A stretch of DNA of 64,000 nucleotides from Clostridium sp. 'deep sea' (lineage in GTDB: Bacteria > Bacillota > UBA994 > PWPR01), in assembly GCF_014931565.1 (NCBI RefSeq), contig NZ_CP063353.1:186001-250000 (forward strand). The letters run 5' to 3'. The notes under the pieces are model-generated. The model was given only the letters and a program-made list of their open reading frames with translations, was not told where the DNA came from and made no database searches. Of this stretch, positions 34,955 to 44,752 are shown piece after piece (within the stretch, counting starts at the first letter, position 1; every line of letters begins with the position of its first letter). Both the position numbers and the translations under genes were made by a program.

Positions 34955-36211
34955 ATGATACGTAAAATAAAAAAACTACTTTTTTCAGATTTACCTCAAG
35001 AGGTTCATGTTTACCCAGTGATTAAGTTTCTATGTAGTTTAAGTGGAGGATTAATCTTACCTTTGTTAATTATTTATTATCGAGTTCTAGGATTAACGCT
35101 TTTACAAATTGGTATTGTCTCAATGATATTTGAGCTAAGTATGGCAATTTTTGAAATACCTACAGGATTCATAGCAGATAAGTTTGGTAGAAGAAAATCT
35201 ATTATAGCAAGCTTAAGTTTTTTTGTTTTAACAGGCTTTATCTATTTACTTGCTAAAGACCTAAAATTAATATTAGTAGCAGTTATATTAAGAGGTATAG
35301 GTTATACCTTAATGTCTGGAGCTTTTGAAGCCTGGGCATATGATAAATTAAAACATCTTGGTAAAGAGCAACACTCCCAAGATATGTTTGTTATAAGCAG
35401 TAGACTAAGAAGATTAGCTATTGTAATAGGAAGCTTAGCAGGTAGTGCACTAGGCTTACAAAAAATAAAAACTGTGTGGTTTATTTTCATTTTCATTAAT
35501 GTTATTTCATTGTTGATAGTATTAATGAGCATGAAAGAAAGCTATATCAAAAAACTAAACAAACAAACTCATAAACATAGTTTAAATACGATTGTTAACA
35601 GTAACATAAATAATGCAGTAATCCTTGTTGTTTTAATGTTTTTGATTGCTGCAATTTATGAATTTGCTTTATCTCCAATAAGTGAATATTGGAGTGTATT
35701 TTTAATAGAGAATAAACACTTATCTGAGAACTATTTAGGTTCTATTATTGTTATCTCTAATATACTAATAGTTTTTGTACTTAAACCAGTACACAAAATT
35801 ATAAAAATTATAGACAACAGCTTAACGTCACTTGTAATTTTACATTTATTTATTATAATATCAATTGTTAGTTTGGCAATAACCAATAGTGTTTTATTTG
35901 CTGTTATATCTTATATTTGTTATACCTTTTTTGTAGGTGTAAGTGAGCCACTTACTAGAGACTATTTAAATTGTTTAATCAGCAGTGAATACAGAGCTAC
36001 ACTATTATCAATTTACGCAATGGCAGGCTCAATTGGAGAAGTAATAAGTGCAGTAGCTGTTGGTTTAATTGCTGAACTATATGGCATTAGTATTGCCTTT
36101 ATAACAAGTTCTGTGGCAATATCTTTAGTTGTTATTTTATTTTTTGTAATGAAAGCTAAAAGTAAAAATAATGGTGTACAAAAAATACAATTGACAAATC
36201 ATGAGATTTAA
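34955..36211 (+). CDS. MFS transporter
   Basis: A 418-aa integral membrane protein with about 12 hydrophobic helices. The MFS motif A between helices 2 and 3 reads GFIADKFGRRKS. The charged central loop (SYIKKLNKQTHKH) separates the two six-helix halves. The family resembles drug or metabolite exporters that start with a conserved FEIPTGFIAD segment. The TrmB regulator immediately upstream suggests inducible expression. The promoter of the riboflavin operon lies in the 3' end of this gene. Confidence 0.88.
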   Translation: MIRKIKKLLFSDLPQEVHVYPVIKFLCSLSGGLILPLLIIYYRVLGLTLLQIGIVSMIFELSMAIFEIPTGFIADKFGRRKSIIASLSFFVLTGFIYLLAKDLKLILVAVILRGIGYTLMSGAFEAWAYDKLKHLGKEQHSQDMFVISSRLRRLAIVIGSLAGSALGLQKIKTVWFIFIFINVISLLIVLMSMKESYIKKLNKQTHKHSLNTIVNSNINNAVILVVLMFLIAAIYEFALSPISEYWSVFLIENKHLSENYLGSIIVISNILIVFVLKPVHKIIKIIDNSLTSLVILHLFIIISIVSLAITNSVLFAVISYICYTFFVGVSEPLTRDYLNCLISSEYRATLLSIYAMAGSIGEVISAVAVGLIAELYGISIAFITSSVAISLVVILFFVMKAKSKNNGVQKIQLTNHEI

Positions 36212-36219
36212 GTTATCTT
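36191..36219 (+). promoter_or_regulatory. Sigma-A promoter of the riboflavin operon
   Basis: TTGACA (36191-36196) and TATCTT (36214-36219) with a 17-bp spacer. It overlaps the last codons of the MFS gene and starts the transcript just before the FMN aptamer. Confidence 0.7.
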
Positions 36220-36233
36220 ATAGTTAATTAAAT

Positions 36234-36342
36234 AATTTCAGGGCAGGGTTAGTTTCCCGACCGGTGGTTAAAGTCCACGAGCCTTATGGCTGACTTGGTG
36301 AAATTCCAAGACCGACAGTAAAGTCTGGATGAAAGAAATTTA
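36234..36342 (+). ncRNA. FMN riboswitch (RFN element)
   Basis: The conserved RFN core is plain to see: GGGCAGGG, TTCCCGACCGGTGG, AGTCCACGAGCC, a variable arm, TTGGTGAAATTCCAAGACCG, ACAGTAAAGTCTGGATGAAAGAA. It stands between a sigma-A promoter and two terminators ahead of ribD. FMN binding should favour termination and so switch off riboflavin synthesis. Confidence 0.96.
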
Positions 36343-36381
36343 TATTGCTTAAATATGTTTATTAATCATATTTTTTAAACA

Positions 36382-36420
36382 ATAAAATCCTGAAAGTATA
36401 TTTAAGGATTTTATTTTTTT
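36382..36420 (+). terminator. Riboswitch-controlled terminator 1 of the rib leader
   Basis: ATAAAATCCT (36382-36391) pairs perfectly with AGGATTTTAT (36405-36414) and runs into a T tract. It is the likely expression platform of the FMN riboswitch. Confidence 0.8.
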
Positions 36421-36490
36421 GCCTAAATATACTTTTGATAAAATTGTGATTGATATTAGTAGTTTAAGTAGATACTTTTAGAAGTATTTA

Positions 36491-36526
36491 AAGCCCTGTA
36501 AAGCGTTTGCTTAAGGGTTTTTTTTT
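36491..36526 (+). terminator. Second leader terminator before ribD
   Basis: CCCT...AAGC-GTTT-GCTT...AGGG forms a two-part stem followed by nine T residues, only about 60 bases before ribD. Confidence 0.65.
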
Positions 36527-36584
36527 ATTAATAAATTTATTAGGTAACACTTTGCTTTAGCAAAATTGTTAAATGGGAGGTAAT

Positions 36585-37667
36585 ATGTTGAATCATGAGT
36601 TATACATGAAGAGAGCATTTGAATTAGCTGAACTGGGTGCTGGTTTTGTAAGTCCCAATCCTTTAGTCGGGGCTGTAATTGTTAAAAATGATAGCATAAT
36701 TGGCGAAGGATACCATCAAAAATATGGGGGTTTACATGCTGAGATAAATGCCTTGAATAGTGCTGTAAAGCCTACTAAGGGAGCTACTTTGTATGTTACG
36801 GTTGAGCCCTGTACTCATTATGGCAAAACCCCACCGTGTTGTGAGGCAATCATTAACGCTGGTATAAAGCAGGTATATATAGGAATAATCGACCCTAATC
36901 CACTAACAAGTGGTAAAGGTATACAGCAATTACAAAAAGCTGGAGTAAAAGTAAGCTTAGGGTTATTAGAGACTGAAATAATGCAGCAAAATGAAGTTTT
37001 TTTAAAATATATTGTTAGTAAACAACCCTTTTGCACAATTAAATATGCCATGACAATAGATGGAAAAATTGCTTCATCAACAGGTGATTCAAAGTGGATT
37101 TCTAGTGAGGAAGCAAGGCAGTATGCTCATGAGTTAAGGCATAAAAATGATGCTATTTTAATTGGAATAGGTACTGTTAAGACAGATAATCCAAAATTAA
37201 CAACGAGGCTAAAAAATAAAAAGGCAGCACAATGTAAACGAGTTATTGTTGATACAAAAGCGAGTATACCTTTAGATTCACAGGTATTAGCAGACTCAAA
37301 TTGTATAATTGCTACAACTGTAATGGCAGATAAATTAAAACTAGAGTTATTAAAATCTAAAGGAGTAAGAGTAATAATTTGCCCTAGTTGTCTTGGAGGT
37401 ATTGATCTGAAATTCTTATTTAGTAAGTTAGGTAAATTAGGTATTGCGAGCATTTTAGTTGAGGGAGGATCTCGTATTATTACATCTGTAATTAAAAACA
37501 AGCTCTGTGATAAACTTATTGCTTTTATATCACCTAAAATCATTGGTGGATGTTATAGTCCAATTAAAGATCTAGGTATAAGTAATATGCAGCAATCTAT
37601 AAACCTAAAATCAGTTAAATACCAATTTTTCAATAATAATATAGCTGTTATTGGTTATTTAAAGTGA
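36585..37667 (+). CDS. ribD: Bifunctional riboflavin deaminase/reductase
   Basis: RibD converts the pyrimidine intermediate of GTP cyclohydrolase II by deamination, then side-chain reduction. At 360 aa it has both domains: the N-terminal cytidine-deaminase-like zinc domain (H51-A-E53, P-C76-THYGKTPP-C85) and the C-terminal NADPH-dependent reductase (from about 150: PFCTIKYAMTIDGKIASSTGDSKWIS, later ILVEGGSRI). ATG 36585 follows GGAGG directly; an earlier in-frame ATG at 36573 overlaps the ribosome site. It is first in the FMN-riboswitch operon. Confidence 0.96.
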   Translation: MLNHELYMKRAFELAELGAGFVSPNPLVGAVIVKNDSIIGEGYHQKYGGLHAEINALNSAVKPTKGATLYVTVEPCTHYGKTPPCCEAIINAGIKQVYIGIIDPNPLTSGKGIQQLQKAGVKVSLGLLETEIMQQNEVFLKYIVSKQPFCTIKYAMTIDGKIASSTGDSKWISSEEARQYAHELRHKNDAILIGIGTVKTDNPKLTTRLKNKKAAQCKRVIVDTKASIPLDSQVLADSNCIIATTVMADKLKLELLKSKGVRVIICPSCLGGIDLKFLFSKLGKLGIASILVEGGSRIITSVIKNKLCDKLIAFISPKIIGGCYSPIKDLGISNMQQSINLKSVKYQFFNNNIAVIGYLK

Positions 37668-37677
37668 GGTAATGTAT

Positions 37678-38313
37678 ATGTTCACAGGAATAGTTGAAGA
37701 AATTGCTACAATTAGAGCAGTTACAAAAAAGGGTTCTAGCTTAAGTCTAGTAGTAAATGCTAATGAAGTTCTGAATGGTACAAAAATAGGAGATAGCATT
37801 AGTGTTAATGGTGTGTGTTTAACAGTATCAGCGTTAGAGAATTGCGCATTTTGTACAGATGTTATGCCTGAGACATTTTGGTTAACTAACTTGAATAGTT
37901 TAAAGATCAACAGTGTAGTAAATTTAGAGCGTGCTGCCAAAGTTGGAGATCGAATTGGTGGTTATATAATATCTGGTCATATAGATGGAACAGTAACTAA
38001 GTCAAGTCAATATTGGCAGGACAATGCCATTATTATAAAATATACAGCTTCAAACAGTATTATAAAATATCTTGTTAAAAAAGGATCTGTAGCAATCGAT
38101 GGTGTTAGTTTAACTATAACTGAGGTTAATAGGTATGATTTTAGTGTATCAATAATCCCAACAACTCAATATAGTACTACTTTATGTCAAAAGAAACTGG
38201 GTGATAAAGCGAATATTGAGTGTGATATATTGGGGAAATACATTGAGAGAATTTTGCAATTTAACAAAAAAGAAATAAACATGCAGTTTTTAAAAGAAAA
38301 TAATTTTTATTAG
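37678..38313 (+). CDS. ribE: Riboflavin synthase alpha subunit
   Basis: Dismutates two 6,7-dimethyl-8-ribityllumazine molecules to riboflavin, 211 aa. It has the two lumazine-binding repeats (MFTGIVEE..., SISVNGVCLTV; and SVAIDGVSLTI in the second half) and the SGHIDGT segment. ATG 37678 lies 7 bases after GAGGT, a better start than the ATG at 37672. It begins 10 bases after ribD. Confidence 0.95.
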   Translation: MFTGIVEEIATIRAVTKKGSSLSLVVNANEVLNGTKIGDSISVNGVCLTVSALENCAFCTDVMPETFWLTNLNSLKINSVVNLERAAKVGDRIGGYIISGHIDGTVTKSSQYWQDNAIIIKYTASNSIIKYLVKKGSVAIDGVSLTITEVNRYDFSVSIIPTTQYSTTLCQKKLGDKANIECDILGKYIERILQFNKKEINMQFLKENNFY

Positions 38314-38324
38314 GAGGTAAAATT

Positions 38325-39521
38325 ATGGTTTTTGATACTATTGAACAAGCAATCGTGGCCTTAAAACATGGAAAAATAATTATTGTAGTAGATGATGAAA
38401 ACAGAGAAAATGAAGGCGATTTTTTAATGGTAGCAGAAAAAGTAACAACTGAGTCAATTAATTTTATGACCAAATATGGTAGAGGTATAGTATGTGTACC
38501 AACTACAGCTGAGAGGTTAAAAAAACTGGATATTCACCCTATGGTAGTTAAGAACTCTGACCCTAAAAAAACTGCTTTTACAGTGTCAGTAGATTGTATA
38601 AGTAACGCCACTGGTGTTTCAGCTAAAGATAGAGCTGATACTATTAAGTGCTTAGTTAGTGATAATGCAACCAGTAAAAGTTTTACTAAACCGGGTCATA
38701 TTTTTCCTTTAATAAGTAGACAAGGTGGAGTTTTAGTTCGTGAAGGACATACCGAGGCAGCAGTTGATTTAGCTAAACTAGCAGGTTTTAAACCAGTAGG
38801 TGTAGTTTGCGAAATAATGAATGAAGACGGATCAATGGCTAGAGTCAAAGATTTAGAGAAGATAAAAAGAAAACATAACTTATTGTTAATCACCATTGCT
38901 GACCTAATTAAATATCGTAAACAGCATGAGAGCTTTGTTGAAAGAGTTACCTCTGCAAAAATGCCGACTAAGTTCGGTGAGTTTACTATACATGGTTACA
39001 TAAATACCTTAAATAGTGAGCACCATGTTGCCTTAGTCAAAGGAGATATTAAGGGTAAAGAACCTGTTTTAGTTAGGGTTCATTCCGAATGTTTAACTGG
39101 AGATGCATTAGGCTCAATTAGATGTGACTGTGGTAGCCAATATTATGAGGCAATGAAAAGAATTGCAAAAGAGGGAAGAGGGGTACTTGTATATATGCGT
39201 CAAGAGGGGAGAGGTATCGGTTTAATAAATAAATTAAAGGCATACAATCTTCAGGATCAGGGTCTAGATACTGTAGATGCAAACTTAAAATTAGGTTTTC
39301 CAGCAGAACTACGAGAATACAGTATTAGTGCTCAAATACTTAAAGATTTAGGATTAAGTAAAATAAAACTAATGACCAATAATCCTAAAAAAGTATCAGG
39401 TTTATGTGATTATGGTTTGAAAATAACAAAAAGAGTACCGCTAGAAGCAGGCTTTAACAAGAATAATTTAAGTTATTTAACAACTAAAAAGCAAAGAATG
39501 GGTCACATTTTACATTTATAG
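38325..39521 (+). CDS. ribBA: 3,4-dihydroxy-2-butanone-4-phosphate synthase / GTP cyclohydrolase II
   Basis: Fusion enzyme of 398 aa making both riboflavin precursors. The N-terminal DHBP synthase (about 1-200) shows [11 protein letters not shown] and [22 protein letters not shown]. The C-terminal GTP cyclohydrolase II (about 205-395) has the zinc triad in [18 protein letters not shown] and the catalytic RQEGRGIGL. The length equals that of other Firmicute RibBA proteins. It lies 11 bases after ribE with an AGGAGG site. Confidence 0.97.
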   Translation: MVFDTIEQAIVALKHGKIIIVVDDENRENEGDFLMVAEKVTTESINFMTKYGRGIVCVPTTAERLKKLDIHPMVVKNSDPKKTAFTVSVDCISNATGVSAKDRADTIKCLVSDNATSKSFTKPGHIFPLISRQGGVLVREGHTEAAVDLAKLAGFKPVGVVCEIMNEDGSMARVKDLEKIKRKHNLLLITIADLIKYRKQHESFVERVTSAKMPTKFGEFTIHGYINTLNSEHHVALVKGDIKGKEPVLVRVHSECLTGDALGSIRCDCGSQYYEAMKRIAKEGRGVLVYMRQEGRGIGLINKLKAYNLQDQGLDTVDANLKLGFPAELREYSISAQILKDLGLSKIKLMTNNPKKVSGLCDYGLKITKRVPLEAGFNKNNLSYLTTKKQRMGHILHL

Positions 39522-39532
39522 AGGTAATAATT

Positions 39533-39997
39533 ATGAAAGAATATCAAGGAACATTAGTATCAAAAGGTAAACGTTATGCTATTATCGTTGCTCGTTTTAA
39601 TGAGTTTATTGGTAGCAAACTGCTTTCAGGAGCAATTGATGCATTAAAAAGGCATGGTGTTAATGATGAAGAAATAACAAAAGTTTGGGTTCCAGGGGCA
39701 TTTGAAATTCCCCTAATTGCTAAAAAAATTGCCCTAAAAAAAGATTACGATGCTGTAATTTGTTTAGGTGCTGTAATTAGAGGAGCTACCTCACACTATG
39801 ACTTGGTAGCGAGTGAGGTGTCGAAAGGAATAGCCCAGGTTTCATTGCAAACTCAAAAACCAATAATTTTTGGTGTTTTAACCACTGATACACTTGAACA
39901 AGCTATTGAAAGAGTAGGTGCAAAAGCAGGTAATAAAGGTTTTGAGGCAGCTACAACTGCCATTGAAATGGCTAATTTGGTAAATCATTTAACTTAG
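39533..39997 (+). CDS. ribH: 6,7-dimethyl-8-ribityllumazine synthase
   Basis: Last enzyme gene of the operon, 154 aa. It condenses the pyrimidine with dihydroxybutanone phosphate, forming an icosahedral shell in many bacteria. Typical segments are [48 protein letters not shown] and [15 protein letters not shown]. It lies 11 bases after ribBA and before a terminator. Confidence 0.97.
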   Translation: MKEYQGTLVSKGKRYAIIVARFNEFIGSKLLSGAIDALKRHGVNDEEITKVWVPGAFEIPLIAKKIALKKDYDAVICLGAVIRGATSHYDLVASEVSKGIAQVSLQTQKPIIFGVLTTDTLEQAIERVGAKAGNKGFEAATTAIEMANLVNHLT

Positions 39998-40025
39998 ATG
40001 ATAATTTATATTCGATACTAATTCT

Positions 40026-40066
40026 GGAGGTGGTTTTGCAAAAGCAAAATCACCTTTATGCTTTTG
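40026..40066 (+). terminator. Rho-independent terminator of the riboflavin operon
   Basis: AGGTGGTTTTGC (40028-40039) and GCAAAATCACCT (40044-40055) form a 12-bp stem (one G-T pair) around an AAAA loop, followed by TTTATGCTTTTG. Confidence 0.75.
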
Positions 40067-40119
40067 TTTAATGGCATCATCTAATATAATTATGTATATA
40101 GAAACTAGTAGGTGATAAA

Positions 40120-40812
40120 ATGAGTAAAATTTTATTAATAGAAGACGATATAGCTTTAGTTAAGAATTTAAGCTATCATTTAGAGCAATCTGGCTATTTT
40201 GTGTACAAGATAGATGATTTTTCTAACGTAGAAAATTGCCTTAAACAGCTTGATTACAATTTAGCAATAATTGACCTTAATTTACCTTATACCGATGGCT
40301 TTTACTTATGTAAAATGATAAGGCAACAGTCTCATGTTCCTATCATAATTCTTTCTGCCCGTAATAAAGAAATGGAACAGGTATTGGGTATTGAGCTTGG
40401 GGCAGATGATTATATTACTAAACCTTTTAGTATTAGCATATTGTTGGCAAAAATAAAATCTCTATTGAGAAGATCAAATAGCTATAATACTAAAGTTAAA
40501 AACGATTATAGAGTTAACGGTCTGGGGCTTGACCTAAACAATTTTTGTATTTCATATCTAGGAAAAGAGCTGGAACTAGCTAAAAATGAGCTAAAACTAT
40601 TAAAAAATTTTTTTGAGAATAAAAATAAGGTGATAACTCGGGAAGAGCTTTTAGAATGTTTATGGGATACAGATGTATTTGTAGATGATAATACCTTAAC
40701 TGTAAACGTAACTAGAGTTAAGAAGAAATTGAAAAAGCTTGGTTTAGAGGATGTAATTAAAACAAAGTGGGGTGTTGGTTATGTGTTTAACACTAATGCA
40801 ATACCTAAATAA
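40120..40812 (+). CDS. OmpR-family response regulator (BceR-like)
   Basis: A 230-aa regulator with a receiver domain (E8-D9-D10, phospho-acceptor D52 in IIDLNLP, K in ITKPF) and a winged helix ending TKWGVGYVF. The order regulator-kinase-ATPase-permease is the Bce-type peptide-antibiotic detoxification module. The kinase gene overlaps its 3' end, so translation is coupled. The signal is expected to be a cell-wall-active antibiotic or bacteriocin relayed by the transporter. Confidence 0.92.
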   Translation: MSKILLIEDDIALVKNLSYHLEQSGYFVYKIDDFSNVENCLKQLDYNLAIIDLNLPYTDGFYLCKMIRQQSHVPIIILSARNKEMEQVLGIELGADDYITKPFSISILLAKIKSLLRRSNSYNTKVKNDYRVNGLGLDLNNFCISYLGKELELAKNELKLLKNFFENKNKVITREELLECLWDTDVFVDDNTLTVNVTRVKKKLKKLGLEDVIKTKWGVGYVFNTNAIPK

Positions 40813-41782
40813 AAGAAAGTTAATAATAATAGCATGGTTTATAAATACTTTACTTAGTATGCTTTTTTTTGCCTTAGTTTTAGATAGTAACACTCTATAT
40901 TTATACCCTTGTTTAATATCAGCATTTATACTAACCCTAGTAATAATTATAGACTACTTACAGTTTAAATCATTTAAAAATAATGTTACCAAAGCTTGTG
41001 AAAATCCTTTGTATGAAGCAGCAGAAAATTTACGCTTTAATAACGAAGTATTAAATAGTATTTCAAATATTCACATAAAATACATCGGTCAGATATCAGA
41101 AATTAATGAAAAAAACAAAGAGAAGAACATCTTTTTTTCTAAATGGGTTCACGAAATGAAAACACCTATTACAGTAATAAATCTAATCCTTGAAAAGTTA
41201 AATAACAAGTCAAACATAGTTAGTGAAGTAAATGAAATAGCTATGGAAAACAATAAGTTACTTAAATATGTTAATGATAGCCTCAACTTTATTAGATTAG
41301 ATGATTTTGCCACAGACTATAAACCCCAAAAAGTAGCACTAGATAAACTAGTAAAAGAGATTATAAACGATAATAAAAAATCATTTATTTATAGTGGTAT
41401 TTTTCCAAAAATCGAAATATCAACTCATAATTGTGTTGTATTAACGGATTATAAATGGAGCAAGTTTATTATTAATCAAGTAGTATCTAATGCCCTTAAG
41501 TACACCAAGTTATCAAGTAATACTAACAATACTATCCTGTTTAGGATAACTAGTCGCAATAATACTACTGAGCTGAAAATTAAAGACTTTGGTATAGGCA
41601 TTGCCAAACATGACTTGCATCGTGTATTTAATCCTTTTTTTACCGGTGAGATAGGAAAACAACAAAAAAGAGCCACTGGTATGGGATTATATCTATGCAA
41701 AAGTATTGCAGAAAAGCTAAACCATCACTTAAATATAGAATCTCAAGAAAACATAGGAACAGAAGTAACCATTATATTTTAA
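40781..41782 (+). CDS. Sensor histidine kinase (BceS-like)
   Basis: An intramembrane-sensing kinase of about 333 aa. Two hydrophobic helices near the N-terminus (IIIAWFINTLLSMLFFALVL; YPCLISAFILTLVIII) are joined by a very short loop. Then follow the H-box (KWVHEMKTPITV), N-box (NQVVSNALKYTK), G1 (KDFGIGIAKHD) and G2 (GMGLYLCKSIAEKL). The start is uncertain: ATG 40781, ATG 40796 and an upstream GTG are in frame, all inside the regulator gene. The lack of an extracellular sensor suggests that it reads the flux of the BceAB-like transporter downstream. Confidence 0.9.
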   Translation: MCLTLMQYLNKRKLIIIAWFINTLLSMLFFALVLDSNTLYLYPCLISAFILTLVIIIDYLQFKSFKNNVTKACENPLYEAAENLRFNNEVLNSISNIHIKYIGQISEINEKNKEKNIFFSKWVHEMKTPITVINLILEKLNNKSNIVSEVNEIAMENNKLLKYVNDSLNFIRLDDFATDYKPQKVALDKLVKEIINDNKKSFIYSGIFPKIEISTHNCVVLTDYKWSKFIINQVVSNALKYTKLSSNTNNTILFRITSRNNTTELKIKDFGIGIAKHDLHRVFNPFFTGEIGKQQKRATGMGLYLCKSIAEKLNHHLNIESQENIGTEVTIIF

Positions 41783-41907
41783 CAAAAATTGCTGTAATCC
41801 TTTCAAAAGTGTAAGTTTTATGAAAGAGTAATCAATTTTATTAAAGTAATAATGATACTAAAATTTAACTGTAATATTAAAACCCCAAGAATAAAGGAGT
41901 AACATAA

Positions 41908-42687
41908 ATGATTTTAGAAGCTAAAAAGCTAGTAAAAGTGTATGGTGGCAAATATGGTACATCATCAGTGAAGGCTTTAAACGGCGTTTCATTTACAGTT
42001 AATAAAGGAGAATTTGTAGGAATAATGGGTGCATCTGGCAGTGGAAAATCTACCCTACTTAAAATTATAGGAGGCATGGATTTAGCAACATCTGGGTTAG
42101 TTATATTAGATAATGAAAAGATAAGTAGCTTAAGAAAAAGTAAACTAGCACTTATAAGAAGAAGAAAGTTAGGCTTTGTATTTCAAGACTATAATTTACT
42201 AGATAGCTTAACTGTACTAGAGAATATTATGTTGCCTCTAATTATTGATAAAGTGGGTAGCAACTTAGTAGAATCTAAAGCAAAAAAATTAGCATATACC
42301 TTTGGTATAAACAGCATTATAAATAAATATCCATTTCAAATATCGGGAGGTCAAAAGCAAAAAACGGCTATTGCTCGTGCGGTGATTAATAATCCAGCAA
42401 TTATTTTAGCAGATGAGCCAACTGGTAATCTTGATTCAAAGTCATCAAATGTTGTAATGAGTTGTTTTAGAGAGTTAATAGATAAACATAATGACACAAT
42501 TTTAATGGTTTCTCATGATCCTTTTGCTACTAGCTATTGTGATAGAGTAATATTTTTAAGCGATGGGAAAATACTATTTGAGATTGTTAAAGAGGGTAAC
42601 AATGATAGTTTTTTTGAAAAAATCTTAAATTGCCAAGAAATACTCAAAAAACAAGTAGAGAGTAGAGATATTAATTATGAGATTTAG
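41908..42687 (+). CDS. Bce-type ABC transporter ATP-binding protein
   Basis: A 259-aa ATPase with Walker A (GASGSGKST), Q-loop (FQDYNLLD), ISGGQKQKTAIARA signature (Ile for the usual Leu), Walker B (IILADEPTGNLDS) and H-loop (VSHDP). AAAGGAG precedes the ATG. It overlaps the permease gene by 11 bases. Together they form a BceAB-like complex that frees lipid II-cycle targets from peptide antibiotics such as bacitracin. Confidence 0.9.
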   Translation: MILEAKKLVKVYGGKYGTSSVKALNGVSFTVNKGEFVGIMGASGSGKSTLLKIIGGMDLATSGLVILDNEKISSLRKSKLALIRRRKLGFVFQDYNLLDSLTVLENIMLPLIIDKVGSNLVESKAKKLAYTFGINSIINKYPFQISGGQKQKTAIARAVINNPAIILADEPTGNLDSKSSNVVMSCFRELIDKHNDTILMVSHDPFATSYCDRVIFLSDGKILFEIVKEGNNDSFFEKILNCQEILKKQVESRDINYEI

Positions 42688-44629
42688 TACAATTACATTT
42701 AAAAATATTAGGTTTAACATAAAGCGCTATAAAGCGATATTTTTAAGTATCTCATTTGGTATCTGTTTATTATTTATGTTTTGTAGCTTTTATTTTAATA
42801 ATGAGTTATTACTTTGTGTAAAAAGCAAAGTGGATTTAGGCACTATTAATATGTCTTTTATGGTTTTAATTGTATTTTTAGTTGTGTTTTTTAGTTATGC
42901 TTACAAGGAGTTTATTAACAGTAGAAGAAAAGAGTTTGCTTTATATATAAGCCTTGGCATGACAGTAAAAAATATAATTAAAATAATTGTTGTGGAAAAT
43001 ATTATTATCATGCTGTTTGCATGGCTTTTAGGTGTAGTAACAGGTAGTGTATTCGCAAATCTATATCATTTAATAATTACAAAATTATTAGCTATTACCA
43101 ACATAGCCTTTAGCCTAAATATAACTTCTTTTTTAATAACCTTAGCATTATTAGCTGGATCGTTTATTTTAGTTTTACTAGTTAGTATGTTTAGTATTAA
43201 AAAATTAAGTATATCAGAGCTTAAAACAGCAGATCAATCTATAAATAAACTAAGTAAACCACAGCCTCTATTAGCTTTTATAAGTCTGCTTTTTATCGTA
43301 GTACCAATAATAATACTGTCTTTAACTGTTAGAAACATCCTAAAACTTAAACCCTACACTGCATTTATAGATGTACTATTGAGTTTAGGTGGTTTGTTCT
43401 TTTTTATTGCCTATGGAGGAGATTTGGTTATAAGATTAATAAGTAAAAACAAGGCTTATTTTTATAAACACTTAGTAGCTTTAAAAGAGGTAAATAAACG
43501 TTTTTTTCAGTTGCGAAAGGTTTTGTTTGTATTGTCAATTGGTGCTTTAGCTGTTATTTTTTTAGTTGGTTTAAGTGTGGGTACAGCAGTTACCATAGAT
43601 GATGTTGCTAATAATAGGTACCCTTATCATATATCTTATAACCTTGATGAACGTGATAAAGCAGAGTTTGAACAGCAGTTGTATTCACTTGCTACGCCAA
43701 GTGAAATAAAGCTGCAGCAATATAAAAGCTGTGAGGCTATTAAGCTATATGAATTAGCAAATCGTAAAGGTAAAAAATTACAATTACGCAATATTAACAT
43801 AATTAAACGTAGTAGTGCAAACAAATACTTTAATCAAAACTTTCAATTACAAAATAATGAAGTTATTTGTATTATTAACATTGAGGAAACTGAAGATTAT
43901 TACGTTATAGAAAATTTATCAATCACAACCAAAGACAAATCAATAACCTATGTAACCCTAATAAAGCAAGTTTATATTGGTAACCTAAGCAATATAGGAA
44001 GATGTACAATTGTTGTTACAGATGATTTTTATAATAAAATTATAGAAGAAACTAATGCAGATCTTGTTACCTATTATACCTATAATTATTATAACTTAGA
44101 AGAAACAATTAAAATTCAAAATAATCTCATGCAGAAATTTGAACAGATTAAGACAACAAGCTTAAAAGGAAAATTTCAATCAAAAGCAGCTAAAAACTTT
44201 GGTTACCCTATATGCAAACAACAGTACATAAAAAACTCTAGAGTGGCTAGTAAATTCACTATATTTATTATGTTTTACATTGCCCTTATCTTTTTTGTGA
44301 TTAGTGGAGTAGTACTCTATTTAAGAGTTATAAACAGCTTAGAGCATAGTAGAAAAAGATTTAGAACATTAAATGAATTAGGTATGAATAATGAAGCCTT
44401 AAAGAAAATCATAAGCAAAGAGTTGATTTTAGTGTTTTTATTGCCAGTATTTTTAGGTGGAATAATGGCTATAGCATTTACTTTCGCTACATATCATAGC
44501 TTTTTATATATGACTAAAATACTACTATGTTTAACAATTAGCATGATATTTTACTTATTACTACAAGTAATGTTTTTTACTCAGGCAAAAAGAAAATTTA
44601 TTAATGAAGTATTAAAAAGCACCTTTTAA
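42677..44629 (+). CDS. Bce-type ABC transporter permease
   Basis: A 650-aa FtsX-fold permease with the BceB layout of ten helices: an N-terminal helix, clusters near 50-190 and 200-310, a large extracellular domain (about 310-530) that binds drug and signals to the kinase, and three final helices with the coupling sequence HSRKRFRTLNELGMNNEAL. The KEFALYISLGMTVKNIIK segment is the equivalent in the first half. This is the sensory and transport subunit for the two-component system 900 bases upstream. Confidence 0.9.
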   Translation: MRFSTITFKNIRFNIKRYKAIFLSISFGICLLFMFCSFYFNNELLLCVKSKVDLGTINMSFMVLIVFLVVFFSYAYKEFINSRRKEFALYISLGMTVKNIIKIIVVENIIIMLFAWLLGVVTGSVFANLYHLIITKLLAITNIAFSLNITSFLITLALLAGSFILVLLVSMFSIKKLSISELKTADQSINKLSKPQPLLAFISLLFIVVPIIILSLTVRNILKLKPYTAFIDVLLSLGGLFFFIAYGGDLVIRLISKNKAYFYKHLVALKEVNKRFFQLRKVLFVLSIGALAVIFLVGLSVGTAVTIDDVANNRYPYHISYNLDERDKAEFEQQLYSLATPSEIKLQQYKSCEAIKLYELANRKGKKLQLRNINIIKRSSANKYFNQNFQLQNNEVICIINIEETEDYYVIENLSITTKDKSITYVTLIKQVYIGNLSNIGRCTIVVTDDFYNKIIEETNADLVTYYTYNYYNLEETIKIQNNLMQKFEQIKTTSLKGKFQSKAAKNFGYPICKQQYIKNSRVASKFTIFIMFYIALIFFVISGVVLYLRVINSLEHSRKRFRTLNELGMNNEALKKIISKELILVFLLPVFLGGIMAIAFTFATYHSFLYMTKILLCLTISMIFYLLLQVMFFTQAKRKFINEVLKSTF

Positions 44630-44651
44630 AACAAGTACAAAATATAACAAT

Positions 44652-44686
44652 TGCCGTAATGCTACACTATGGCATTAAGGTTTAAT
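44652..44686 (+). terminator. Probable terminator after the Bce-like operon
   Basis: CC(G)TAATGC pairs with GCATTA(A)GG around an 8-nt loop and is followed by TTTAAT. The T tract is weak. Confidence 0.45.
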
Positions 44687-44702
44687 ATATTACAAATAAA
44701 CA

Positions 44703-44731
44703 TTTACATTAACTAACTACTGTGTTATATT
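44703..44731 (+). promoter_or_regulatory. Sigma-A promoter of thiC
   Basis: TTTACA (44703-44708) and TATATT (44726-44731) with a 17-bp spacer, placed just upstream of the TPP aptamer. Confidence 0.55.
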
Positions 44732-44752
44732 GTGTTTGAAAACTAAATATGT

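Noticed and set aside
37127-37543. 138-aa minus-strand ORF
   Set aside because: Complement of the conserved reductase domain of ribD; a shadow frame.
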